This document shows, piece by piece, positions 51,533-59,514 of a DNA stretch of 64,000 nt. The position numbers and the translations under genes were made by a program. Under the pieces are notes generated by a model, which saw nothing but the letters and a program-made list of their open reading frames with translations, made no database searches and was not told where the DNA came from. The number at the start of each line of letters is the position of its first letter. The stretch's first letter is position 1. This stretch comes from Ardenticatenaceae bacterium (GTDB lineage Bacteria > Chloroflexota > Anaerolineae > Promineifilales > Promineifilaceae): contig JACKCB010000001.1 in assembly GCA_020634235.1 (NCBI GenBank), positions 1,612,001 through 1,676,000 on the forward strand, written 5' to 3'.

Positions 51533-51640
51533 TTAGGATTCGCTCGCAATCAAGTTTGTAGTAGAGGCTTTAGCCGTGCAAACCGCTAAAGCGGCTACTA
51601 CGGACGGAAAGTCCAGAGTTGATTTTGGGCGGACCCTTAC
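51533..51640. repeat. 108-bp dispersed repeat, copy 2 (within a coding region)
   Basis: It aligns without gaps to 852-959 (101 of 108 identical; all 7 differences are transitions). Here the repeat is read as protein: its 36 codons supply the last 35 residues and the TAA stop of the minus-strand metallopeptidase gene. The central palindrome encodes Ala/Val/Thr-rich sequence. Confidence 0.9.
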
Positions 51641-52903
51641 AAGGCGGGCCAAAACTGCCTGAAGGTCTTCCAGGCTGGTGACAAAGGCCACATTGTCCAT
51701 AAAATCACGCAGTGATGGGCTGTTTTCGCGCACGCTCACCACGGCCGGCCCGACCGGGTCGCTGCCGGTGGCGCCCGGCGTGTCGGCATATGCGCCATAA
51801 AAGGCGAAATAGGCCTGGTTGAGCTTGCGGATGTTATAGCCGTTGTCTACAAAGAAGCGGCGGCGCGCTTCCATGTAGGCTTCGGCCTGGGGGATGCGCC
51901 CTGCGGCCAACAGCTCGTCTACCTGCGTGCGCGTTTCGGCCATTTCGGCGCGGAAGTTGAAGGGGGGTGGCGCGCTGGGGTCTGGCTCATCTGCCCCGGC
52001 CGGGGCCGGCTCCTCCTCCGGTGGCACAGGCACGAATTCCGGATAGTAACGCTCGACAACCCTGGCCCCCACCTCCTCGCCAATGATAGAGGCGATGGTT
52101 TCGTTGATGGTGCGCATGGTCGGGTTAGCGCCATAGCTCAGCCCCACCGGCCGGAGCGTAAGCCAGTGGTGTGCCCATTCATGGGCCACCACGTCGGCCA
52201 GAAAGTTAATGTCACTGGTCTCCAGAATCATAGACGGGTAAATGCCCAGGCCACCAATGGGAACCACCAGGGCCGACATATCCAGTTGGTCATAAACGCC
52301 CGTTTCCAGCGAATCTTTGTCCGGCGTGCTCAGGCCGGGGACCAGGGGGATGTTGTACGCCTGGCGGATTTCGCTGCGTGGCGAGACGATGAGGATTTGC
52401 GGCAGGGGAGTCATGTGCATCTGCACCGGGGGCCAGGTCGCGCCAAAGAGATCGAACCCTTCTTCGGCCAGGATAGCCGCCACCTGATCCTGCACAATGG
52501 CTTCGGCGATAGGTTGGCGGCGGGCCAGCTCCGCCCGCTTCACGCTTAGTTCGGCCTGCTGCGCCTGTGTGGCTGCGGTATGGTCGCTGATGCTGGGGTC
52601 GGCATAAACGGCCTCGATCCCCCGCTCCAGGCTGCGCGCTTCGGCCAGTAAAGCCAGGTAGTCCAGCACGTACTGCTTGCGCGCCGCTTCGTCCATGTAG
52701 CTCTGGCCACCGGCGAGCATGGCCTGGGCTTTGGTCTGCAGGGCGTCCAGCTCCCAGCCAACAAAGTCGAACAGGCGCAGCCCAATGAGGGTATCCAGCC
52801 GGTAGCGTTCGTTGCCAAAAGCCGGCCATTCCGGCGCGGTGATGACCACGAACAGCAGGATAACGAGGATGAACTTGATTGCCGTGCCAATTTTTCGCCA
52901 CAT
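51533..52903 (-). CDS. Membrane-anchored zinc metallopeptidase-like protein with repeat-derived C-terminus
   Basis: One N-terminal membrane helix (about 8-23) anchors a 456-residue protein. VVAHEWAHHW (near residue 235) is an HExxH zinc site, and ETIASIIGEEVGARVVE some 25 residues later offers the third Glu ligand of gluzincins. A disordered Pro/Glu segment (about 300-320) follows. The last 35 residues (from VRPKSTLDF) are encoded by a dispersed repeat that also stands outside genes at 852, so the original C-terminus was probably replaced. Substrate unknown. Confidence 0.78.
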   Translation of the reverse strand: MWRKIGTAIKFILVILLFVVITAPEWPAFGNERYRLDTLIGLRLFDFVGWELDALQTKAQAMLAGGQSYMDEAARKQYVLDYLALLAEARSLERGIEAVYADPSISDHTAATQAQQAELSVKRAELARRQPIAEAIVQDQVAAILAEEGFDLFGATWPPVQMHMTPLPQILIVSPRSEIRQAYNIPLVPGLSTPDKDSLETGVYDQLDMSALVVPIGGLGIYPSMILETSDINFLADVVAHEWAHHWLTLRPVGLSYGANPTMRTINETIASIIGEEVGARVVERYYPEFVPVPPEEEPAPAGADEPDPSAPPPFNFRAEMAETRTQVDELLAAGRIPQAEAYMEARRRFFVDNGYNIRKLNQAYFAFYGAYADTPGATGSDPVGPAVVSVRENSPSLRDFMDNVAFVTSLEDLQAVLARLVRVRPKSTLDFPSVVAALAVCTAKASTTNLIASES

Positions 52904-53063
52904 AGTGCGTTCATTATAGCCCTATGCCCCCGGCCGGGGCGTGAGAAGCGGGTGAGAGTCTGGTCGCGCGCCGATTTGCGCCGCGCCCTGAATTGTGTCA
53001 AGATTCGGCTAGTCAGATGGCGGGCATGAAGCTGACAAGCAGAAACGCGCTCGGAGGGATTCT

Positions 53064-54506
53064 GTGCTTGTAGTGATTAGCGATTTGCATTTTGTGGATG
53101 AGACGGCCGGGGAGCATAATCTACCCGTGGATGCCTTCCGCAACGTCTTCTTGCCAAACGTGGTGGCCCTGGCCCGCGAACGGCAGGCTACGGAGATTGT
53201 GCTGCTCTTCCTGGGGGATATCCCCGACCTGGTGCGGACGCAGCAGTGGTTTGCCGAAGCGGTAGAGGACCGGCCATGGGGGATCCGTGGGCTGCAAGAT
53301 GTGCCCCACCCCCGGCCGGGGAGCCGTACCTTGCAGCGCTGTCTGAAAATCCTGGGCCAGATGCCGGACAACGATGCCGACCCGGCCGGGGCCGACCCCC
53401 GCAGCATCCTGGCCAAAAACTGGGACACCTTCGCCTTCTTCCGCCAGTTCGAGTCAATTGTTACGGCCGCCCTGGGGCGGGAGCTGCCGGTGCGCCTGGT
53501 GTACCTGCCCGGCAACCATGACCGGATGGTCAATCTCTACCCCGAGCTGCGCGACGAGCTGCAGCGCATGATGGGGCTGACCGTGACTCCGGAGACGGTG
53601 GACGGTGACCCGGCGAGCGGGGAGTGGTGGTATCGCTACGACTTTCTGGCAGCCGATTATGGCGTTTATGTGCGCCATGGCCACCAGTTTGACCCTTACA
53701 ACTATGCCGGTGACGCGGCCTTTACCCGGCCGGGGCACTTGCAAGTGCCCATTGGCGACCTGGTGGCCACCGAATTCGCCACCAAGCTCCCCTACGTCCT
53801 GGCCTCACTGCGCGACAAATACCCGGCCATCGACGATCGTTTTATCGACAGCATGAAAGAGGGCGACAACGTCCGGCCTATCAGCGGTCTTCTGGAGTGG
53901 TTCTATTACAGTATGCGCCAGACCGACGACCCGCAGTTGCGGCTGGCCCTGGACGAAACGTTTGACCGGGTCATCACCGAGTTCGCGGCGCTGACATTTG
54001 TGCAGCAGTGGCACAGCGACCGCACGCAGCTCGACTACTGGCTGCGCGCCCTGAGCGGCGGTTGGCTGCGCTGGCTGCCGCCGCTGCTGCTGCGGCTAAC
54101 CAGCACGGAAAAGGTACTGCGCCTGGCCCTGCCCTTTGCCGGGCAGGTGGCCAGCTCTGATGCGGTGGTGAATGAAGCCAGGGACTTGTATGTGCAAGCG
54201 GCCTATGGCGAACCTGCCTGGCGACAAGACCCGCGCCTACGCTATCTGCTGTATGGGCATACGCACACGCCTACGCTGCACGTCTTGTCTGCCCCCCCCG
54301 GCCGGGACGTGCTCTACCTGAATACCGGCACGTGGCGCAGCCGCATCTTTCGCAGCGTCAGCTTTGCCGAAGATGTGGCTTTTGTGAAGCTGCAAAAGGC
54401 GACCTATGTCGTCTTTTTCAACGAGAATGAACAACAGCCTGGCCCCGCCTCCCGGCCGGGGACAGCCAGCTTTGACGTGTGGACGGGTCACCGGCACGTG
54501 AGTTAG
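53064..54506 (+). CDS. Calcineurin-like metallophosphoesterase
   Basis: The 480-residue protein has the metallophosphoesterase motifs in order: ISDLHF at the start, FLGDIPD, LPGNHDR near residue 152, VRHGHQFDP and GHTHTPT near residue 400. These bind the two metal ions. The central part (about 235-370) is a large helical insert. Substrate class (nucleotide, lipid or protein) cannot be read. GTG 53064 follows GGAGGG at a good distance. It is 15 nt upstream of the epimerase gene, so cotranscription is likely. Confidence 0.9.
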   Translation: MLVVISDLHFVDETAGEHNLPVDAFRNVFLPNVVALARERQATEIVLLFLGDIPDLVRTQQWFAEAVEDRPWGIRGLQDVPHPRPGSRTLQRCLKILGQMPDNDADPAGADPRSILAKNWDTFAFFRQFESIVTAALGRELPVRLVYLPGNHDRMVNLYPELRDELQRMMGLTVTPETVDGDPASGEWWYRYDFLAADYGVYVRHGHQFDPYNYAGDAAFTRPGHLQVPIGDLVATEFATKLPYVLASLRDKYPAIDDRFIDSMKEGDNVRPISGLLEWFYYSMRQTDDPQLRLALDETFDRVITEFAALTFVQQWHSDRTQLDYWLRALSGGWLRWLPPLLLRLTSTEKVLRLALPFAGQVASSDAVVNEARDLYVQAAYGEPAWRQDPRLRYLLYGHTHTPTLHVLSAPPGRDVLYLNTGTWRSRIFRSVSFAEDVAFVKLQKATYVVFFNENEQQPGPASRPGTASFDVWTGHRHVS

Positions 54507-54521
54507 AAACAGGGGTGCTTC

Positions 54522-55466
54522 ATGCGATTCTTGATCACCGGCGGTGCCGGTTTTATTGGGGCCGCCCTGGCCAATCGCCTGGCGCAGGACGGGCATACCG
54601 TCCTGGTGCTGGATGATTTGAGCAGCGGCGATCCGGCGCACCTGGCGCCGGCTATCTACTTCACCCGGGGCGATGTGCGCGATGTGCCGCTGCTATGGTC
54701 GCTGCTGCAAGATGTGGACTGCGTCTATCACCTGGCGGCCCGCGTTTCTGTGGCTCAATCCACCCTGTACCCGGGCGACTACAACGCGGTGAACGTGGGC
54801 GGCACGGTGAGCCTGATGGAGGGGATGCGCGATGCCGGTGTGCGCCGCGTGGTGCTGGCTTCGTCGGGGGCGGTGTATGGACAGCAGCCTAACCCGGTAG
54901 TCTATGAGACAGACATGCCCCGGCCGGATTCTCCCTATGCCGTTAGCAAGTGGGCCGCCGAACAATATGTGCATACCATTGGCGCGCTGTGGGGCATCGA
55001 AACCGTCGCCCTGCGCATCTTCAACGCCTATGGGCCGCGGCAAAGCCTGCCCGTTTCCCACGCACCGGTGGTGCCGCGCTTTTTGCGCCAGGCACTTACC
55101 GGCGGTTCGCTGGTGGTCTATGGCGATGGCCAGCAGGTGCGTGACTTCATCTACGTTGCCGACGTGGTTGCCGCGCTGGTCAGTGCAGCGCGGGTGGGCG
55201 ACGTAAACCGCAAGGTGATCAATGTGGGCAGTGGCCAGGGGACAACGATTAAGGCGCTGGCCTTGCTGGTGGGGGAGATTACCGGCCGGGAAGTCAACCT
55301 GGTCTACAATCCGGAAAAATCGGGTGGGGTACAGCGCCTGGTGGCCGATCCCGGCCGGGCACGGCAACTGCTAGGCTTCGAAACCTACTATAACCTGCGC
55401 CAGGGGCTGCTGCAGACGCTGCAAGAGGATGAGCGCTTCGCCAGGGTCAGCTTATCCGCCGGTTAG
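54522..55466 (+). CDS. NAD-dependent nucleotide-sugar epimerase/dehydratase
   Basis: The 314-residue extended SDR protein has GGAGFIGAAL at the NAD site, HLAARVSV, SSGAVYG and the catalytic Tyr-Lys in SPYAVSKWAAE, then FNAYGPRQ. These fit UDP-glucose 4-epimerase-like enzymes of surface-sugar pathways. The exact sugar is not defined. It overlaps no gene and is followed by the terminator of the convergent tRNA. Confidence 0.9.
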   Translation: MRFLITGGAGFIGAALANRLAQDGHTVLVLDDLSSGDPAHLAPAIYFTRGDVRDVPLLWSLLQDVDCVYHLAARVSVAQSTLYPGDYNAVNVGGTVSLMEGMRDAGVRRVVLASSGAVYGQQPNPVVYETDMPRPDSPYAVSKWAAEQYVHTIGALWGIETVALRIFNAYGPRQSLPVSHAPVVPRFLRQALTGGSLVVYGDGQQVRDFIYVADVVAALVSAARVGDVNRKVINVGSGQGTTIKALALLVGEITGREVNLVYNPEKSGGVQRLVADPGRARQLLGFETYYNLRQGLLQTLQEDERFARVSLSAG

Positions 55467-55469
55467 CAG

Positions 55470-55505
55470 GCAAAGAAAAACGCCGGGAAATTTCCATTCC
55501 CGGCG
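55470..55505 (-). terminator. Rho-independent terminator of tRNA-Leu
   Basis: CGCCGGGAA (55481-55489) pairs with TTCCCGGCG (55497-55505). On the minus strand the stem is followed by TTTTTCTTT, directly after the tRNA gene. Confidence 0.88.
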
Positions 55506-55511
55506 TCTGTG

Positions 55512-55593
55512 TGCCCTGGAGAGGACTCGAACCTCCACGCCCAAAGGGCATAGGCCCTCAACCTACCGCGTATGCCAATTCCGCCACCAGGGC
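55512..55593 (-). tRNA. tRNA-Leu (anticodon GAG)
   Basis: An 82-nt class II tRNA. The acceptor stem GCCCTGG/CCAGGGC, D arm with AATTGGCA, anticodon stem GTAGG/CCTAT around TTGAGGG (anticodon GAG, reading CUC/CUU), a long variable arm (GCCCTTTGGGC) and the T-loop TTCGAGT are all present. The discriminator is A and CCA is not encoded. Confidence 0.97.
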
Positions 55594-55644
55594 ATCTACA
55601 TTGGTATTATAGCCATGCCCCAACGCAAAATCAAATGAGGCTGC

Positions 55645-56643
55645 TCAAATCTGGGCGGCGCCTTCGCCCAGGGGAGGCACGGCGCTGCTGCGGTTAAAGA
55701 GCCGGGTGAAAACGCGCCCCGGCCGGGTGCGGGTCACGTCCATCTGGCGGCGCAGCCCTTCGCCCAGCATGTTGAAGGCAAAGATTTGCAGGAAGACCAC
55801 CGTGCCCACAATAAATGGCAACCAGGGCGTCTTGATAATCTTGGCCCAGAAGTCGGCCAACAACTGCCCCAACTCCGCCTGGCCCGACGTGGTGATCATC
55901 AGGAAGGCCCCAGAGTTAGGGTCGGGCACGTCGATAGTCTGCCCACCGCCAATGAAAATGCCCAGGAAGCCCAATTCGGCAATCAGCAACATCACCGCCG
56001 CCAGTTCGAAGGCGATTAGCGAGGGCAGCACCGGCCATAGTTGGGGCAGCACGTAACGGCGCAGTATCCGGCCGGGTTTCAACCCAATGGCGTGCGCCCC
56101 TTCAATGTAGGGAGCCTGCATAATCGTCTGGGTACGATCCTTCACAAAGTGCGCCGTCTCTGCCCAACCGGTGAGGGACAGCGCCACGGCAAAGGCCAGC
56201 AGCCCGCGCTCTACGCCAATGTAGGTGATGGCCGCAATGGCAAACACCAGCACCGGAATTGCCAATGCCGCGCCAATCAGGCTCTCTACAAAGCGCGCAT
56301 AGCCGCCCCCATACCAGCCGGCCGACAACCCCAGCAGCAGGCCGCCGCCCATGCGCACCAGCACCACCACCAGGCACATCACCAGCGTAGGACGCACGCC
56401 CCACAGAATGCGCGTCAGAATGTCCCGGCCAATCTCGTCCGAGCCCAGCGGATACCCTTCGATCTGTCCCGGCCGGTAAGGAGCCGTGACCCATTGCCCA
56501 TCTATCTTCATCGTCCGGTTTGGCTCTAGCGGGTCATGCGTGGCCAGATAGGGGCCAAAGATGGCGATAAAGATGAAAATCGCGGTCAGGATTCCGCCGA
56601 TAATCAGTGGGTAGTTTACTTCGCGTACTCTGCCTCGTTTCAT
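55645..56643 (-). CDS. DppC/OppC-like ABC transporter permease
   Basis: The 332-residue peptide-type permease has about six hydrophobic segments, the N-terminal LGSDEIGRDILTRILWGVR signature of DppC-type proteins (here LGSDEIGRDILTRILWG) and an EGAHAIGLKPGRILRRYVLP coupling helix (here EGAHAIGLKPGRIL). ATG 56643 is chosen with GGAG and AAGG upstream; the longer frame is not protein-like. It works with the DppB-like protein encoded just upstream. Binding protein and ATPases are not in the window. Confidence 0.9.
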   Translation of the reverse strand: MKRGRVREVNYPLIIGGILTAIFIFIAIFGPYLATHDPLEPNRTMKIDGQWVTAPYRPGQIEGYPLGSDEIGRDILTRILWGVRPTLVMCLVVVLVRMGGGLLLGLSAGWYGGGYARFVESLIGAALAIPVLVFAIAAITYIGVERGLLAFAVALSLTGWAETAHFVKDRTQTIMQAPYIEGAHAIGLKPGRILRRYVLPQLWPVLPSLIAFELAAVMLLIAELGFLGIFIGGGQTIDVPDPNSGAFLMITTSGQAELGQLLADFWAKIIKTPWLPFIVGTVVFLQIFAFNMLGEGLRRQMDVTRTRPGRVFTRLFNRSSAVPPLGEGAAQI

Positions 56644-56687
56644 GCCCGCCTTCTCCACTAGAATACAGCCGCTTACCCGGCCGGTCT

Positions 56688-57617
56688 CTACGCCTCTGCC
56701 GGCTTGTTTAGCCGGGGGTCTGACCAGTAAGCCAGCACGCTGGTGACAAAGTCGGCCAGGAGCAGCCCCAGGCCAAAGATAACCACCAGAATGGCCAGCA
56801 GCTCCGGATGCAAGAAGTAGCCCACCGGTTCGCGCCCGTCGATGCGAATGCCCACGGCAAAGGTAAAAATGCGGCCGATGCCCGGCCATAAAAAGAGTGA
56901 CTCCACCACGATCAGGCCGCTAATCAGCCAGCGGGTGGAGCGACCAATGGTCATGATAACCGCGGCCACGATGTTGGGGAAGGCGTGCCGCCAGTAGAGT
57001 CCCTGCCAGCTCAGTCCTTTGCTGCGGGCTACGCGGATATAATCTTGCTGCAGCTCGTTTTCCAGCAGGTTGGCGGTGACGCGGCCCACTTGCAGCATGG
57101 GGCCGGTGGCCAGCACCAGCACGGGCAGGATAAGATGCTCGTCCAGGCCAAATCCGCTGAGAGGCAGCGGGATACGGCCGCGGGCAAAGCTGAGGATACC
57201 GTAGATCATCAGGGCGATGATGGCTACACCCAGGAAAAAGCCGGGCAAGGATTGCCCGGCCGTGGTAATGACCAGGGCCAGTGGCCGTATGCGCCGGGTG
57301 CGGCGTGATACGGACAAAAAGCCCACCATTGGCCCCAGGAAAAAGGTTAACAGCATGGTCAGGGCCAGCAGCACCAGGCTGTTCAAGATGCCCTGCGCAA
57401 CTATCTCGCGAATGGGGGCACTGCCGACGGTGCCCAGGTCACCGCCTAATGCATTCTGCACGTAGGTCAGGTAGCTGGCGTCTACCACCCCGGCCGGGTT
57501 GGCCGCCGTAGGTACGTTGTTGGCCGGGTGGGTAGTAGCATAGAAAAACCCCAGCATGCTAAGCAGGGGAATAAACAACAACAGCGTCAGTAACTTGCGC
57601 CCGATGAGCTGAACCAT
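56688..57617 (-). CDS. DppB/OppB-like ABC transporter permease
   Basis: The 309-residue permease has six hydrophobic segments and the coupling-helix pattern QDYIRVARSKGLSWQGLYWRHAF (here DYIRVARSKGLSW and RHAFPNIVAA). It forms the inner-membrane channel with the DppC-like partner 44 nt downstream. A strong promoter (57768-57740) and a leaderless 23-residue mini-ORF precede it. GAGGATTGAGG lies just before the ATG. Substrate (peptide, nickel or other) unknown. Confidence 0.9.
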   Translation of the reverse strand: MVQLIGRKLLTLLLFIPLLSMLGFFYATTHPANNVPTAANPAGVVDASYLTYVQNALGGDLGTVGSAPIREIVAQGILNSLVLLALTMLLTFFLGPMVGFLSVSRRTRRIRPLALVITTAGQSLPGFFLGVAIIALMIYGILSFARGRIPLPLSGFGLDEHLILPVLVLATGPMLQVGRVTANLLENELQQDYIRVARSKGLSWQGLYWRHAFPNIVAAVIMTIGRSTRWLISGLIVVESLFLWPGIGRIFTFAVGIRIDGREPVGYFLHPELLAILVVIFGLGLLLADFVTSVLAYWSDPRLNKPAEA

Positions 57618-57660
57618 ACCTCAATCCTCGCCGCTGATCATCGCCTCTCCGCGTAACCAA

Positions 57661-57732
57661 TTAGACGCCCCCGCCGCGCTTTTTTTGCCAACAAGGCCCG
57701 GTTTTTGGCCAGGGCGAACGCTTTGGCAGCAT
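57661..57732 (-). CDS. Leaderless 23-residue upstream ORF (possible leader peptide)
   Basis: ATG at 57732 lies 7 nt after the TATAGT box of the permease promoter and opens 23 codons to a TAA. The peptide is short and basic (MLPKRSPWPKTGP, WQKKRGGG). The permease start is 41 nt further on. Its position suggests a regulatory leader peptide, but this is inferred; no attenuator hairpin is obvious. Confidence 0.35.
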   Translation of the reverse strand: MLPKRSPWPKTGPCWQKKRGGGV

Positions 57733-57739
57733 TGCGGTG

Positions 57740-57768
57740 ACTATACAGAAGCAAGGAATCGGTGTCAA
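57740..57768 (-). promoter_or_regulatory. Strong sigma-70 promoter of the dppBC-like operon
   Basis: On the minus strand TTGACA (57768-57763), exactly 17 nt, then TATAGT (57745-57740). This is the closest match to the full consensus in the window. CCCGGCCGGG palindromes lie upstream at 57777 and 57801. Confidence 0.78.
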
Positions 57769-57820
57769 TGCTGTTTCCCGGCCGGGTGGGGGATAATCGT
57801 CCCGGCCGGGGCACCGCCCC

Positions 57821-58486
57821 CTACAAATTCGGCAGCAAGTCGTAATAAATGCCAAACAGGCCAATAACCACCAGCAGCACCCCACTAACGCGCGTCAGCA
57901 GCTTGTAATTTTGCGTCGTCCAGCGCGTAAAGCGCCGCTGCAGCGGCGCCGCCAGCAGCGGCAGCAGCACCAGCGGCCAGCCAAACCCCAGGCCAAAGAA
58001 AAAGAAATAAACCAGGCCATCCAGCAGCGCCGTAGTGCTGCCCGCCCCCAGCAAGAAAGCGCTCACTACAATGGGGCCGGTACAGGGCAGGGTCATCGGC
58101 CCCAACAACAAGCCGTACACATAGGCCGCCACATACGGGTTGCGCAAAACCGGTGTTTGCACCGTGCCCAGCCGGGCAAAAGGATTGCGCCCGGTCAACA
58201 TCAGGACCCCTAGCAGAATCACCACGGCATAAATCACCGGCAGCACGAAGGGCAAGATGTCGCCAAAGGAGCGCTGCAGCGCATAGAGCAGGGCACCCAC
58301 CACCAGCATCAGGCTGAGCACGCCCAGCAGCACCAGCAGCCCCAGCCATTTGGTGGCCCGCTGCGCCCGCTCATTGGCCGCATTGCCCGCCATAAACGCC
58401 ACCAGTCCCGGGTAAAGGGGCAAGATACAGACATTAGTCAGGATGGCCGTATTGCCCAGGATAAACGCTTGTAACCATTGTTCCAT
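57821..58486 (-). CDS. ccdA: CcdA-type cytochrome c biogenesis/thiol transport protein
   Basis: The protein has six hydrophobic helices. It has the CcdA/DsbD pattern with one Cys in NVCILPLYPGLVAF (first helix) and another in TLPCTGPIVVSAFL (fourth), which carry electrons across the membrane. ATG 58486 is supported by AGGAC 9 nt upstream. The TlpA-like thioredoxin lipoprotein encoded just upstream (63 nt) is its probable reductant acceptor. Confidence 0.92.
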   Translation of the reverse strand: MEQWLQAFILGNTAILTNVCILPLYPGLVAFMAGNAANERAQRATKWLGLLVLLGVLSLMLVVGALLYALQRSFGDILPFVLPVIYAVVILLGVLMLTGRNPFARLGTVQTPVLRNPYVAAYVYGLLLGPMTLPCTGPIVVSAFLLGAGSTTALLDGLVYFFFFGLGFGWPLVLLPLLAAPLQRRFTRWTTQNYKLLTRVSGVLLVVIGLFGIYYDLLPNL

Positions 58487-58549
58487 GTCTTGATAGTCCT
58501 GAGATTGGTCCAACCTGCACGATTGGACCAATCTGGCGATTCCGTTTAC

Positions 58550-59344
58550 TTAACCGCGGGCGGCGTTAATAGCTTCGATTAGCAGTTCCGGCGATTCAAT
58601 GCCGGTAACCAGGGCGGTGGTGGAGCCATCCGGCCGGATGATGAAGTGCGGCGTGGACGGCGGGTTGGTGATGGTGCGGTCAAACGTACCTACCAGCGCT
58701 TGCAGCAGTTCCGGCGTGGCCACGGCAAACAGCCAGTCGAACCCGGCCGCGTCGGCATACTGCGCCAGGTCGGCATCAGAGATGTTCGTCTCCACGCTCA
58801 GCGCCACAAAAACCACCTCGTCGCTGTTCAACTGCGCTTTGGCGGTGCTCACGTTGCCCAACTGCTGGCGGCAGTTGGAACACCAGGTAGCCATCGGCTC
58901 CACAAACACCGTCTTGCCGGCAAAATCCGCAAACGTGAAGGTCTCACCGGTGCGAGCATTGGTCAGCACCAGTTGCTGCCAGGCGGCGGCCATGCTGTCA
59001 TCCATCATCGCGCTGCCTTCATCAGCCATGCCTTCATCGGCCATGCTTTCATCGGCCATGCTCTCATCCGACATGGCCTCATCCGACATGGTCTCATCCG
59101 ACATGGTCTCATCCGACATGGTCTCATCCGACATGGTCTCAGAGTGTTCAGCAGTCGCTGGGTCACTCATCGTCTCATCAGCCATGGCCTCGTCAGCCAT
59201 AGCTTCGTCAGCTGTCTTGTCCGCCATCGCTTCTTCGGCCATGGTCTCATTGGCGGCCGGTTCGCTGGCGTTGTTGCTGCCGCCACAGGCGGCCAGCAGC
59301 AGCAGCAGGACAATAGTGGCGATGAGCAGGGTTCTTTTTCTCAT
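58550..59344 (-). CDS. TlpA/thioredoxin-like lipoprotein with Met-Ser-Asp-Glu repeats
   Basis: A lipoprotein signal (TLLIATIVLLLLLAACGG) anchors the protein outside the membrane. Residues ~30-120 are low complexity, dominated by five-residue units such as MSDET, MADEA. The rest is a thioredoxin fold with WCSNCRQ as the redox pair. It would reduce extracytoplasmic disulfides with electrons from CcdA, encoded next. The acidic Met-rich stalk could bind metal or act as a spacer. GGAGAAAG precedes the ATG at 59344. Confidence 0.88.
   Translation of the reverse strand: MRKRTLLIATIVLLLLLAACGGSNNASEPAANETMAEEAMADKTADEAMADEAMADETMSDPATAEHSETMSDETMSDETMSDETMSDEAMSDESMADESMADEGMADEGSAMMDDSMAAAWQQLVLTNARTGETFTFADFAGKTVFVEPMATWCSNCRQQLGNVSTAKAQLNSDEVVFVALSVETNISDADLAQYADAAGFDWLFAVATPELLQALVGTFDRTITNPPSTPHFIIRPDGSTTALVTGIESPELLIEAINAARG
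59026..59150. repeat. 15-bp tandem repeats in the lipoprotein stalk
   Basis: A unit close to CATCCGACATGGTCT recurs at 15-bp spacing, with at least four near-perfect copies around 59076-59140 and diverged copies on both sides (CATCGGCCATGCTTT type). It keeps frame, so length variation is tolerated. Confidence 0.88.
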
Positions 59345-59514
59345 TGGTGACTTTCTCCGTATGTTGATCTCTTTTTGGTTTCCATCCCCGGCCGGGACGG
59401 CCAGCGAATTGCCCACTACGATAGCCACTGGATATTAACCCATTCTTCTGAAAGTATTACAGGGGGCTTAACTGCCCATTCGCCCATTCCCCGGTTTCAT
59501 GATAAAAAGCGGCC

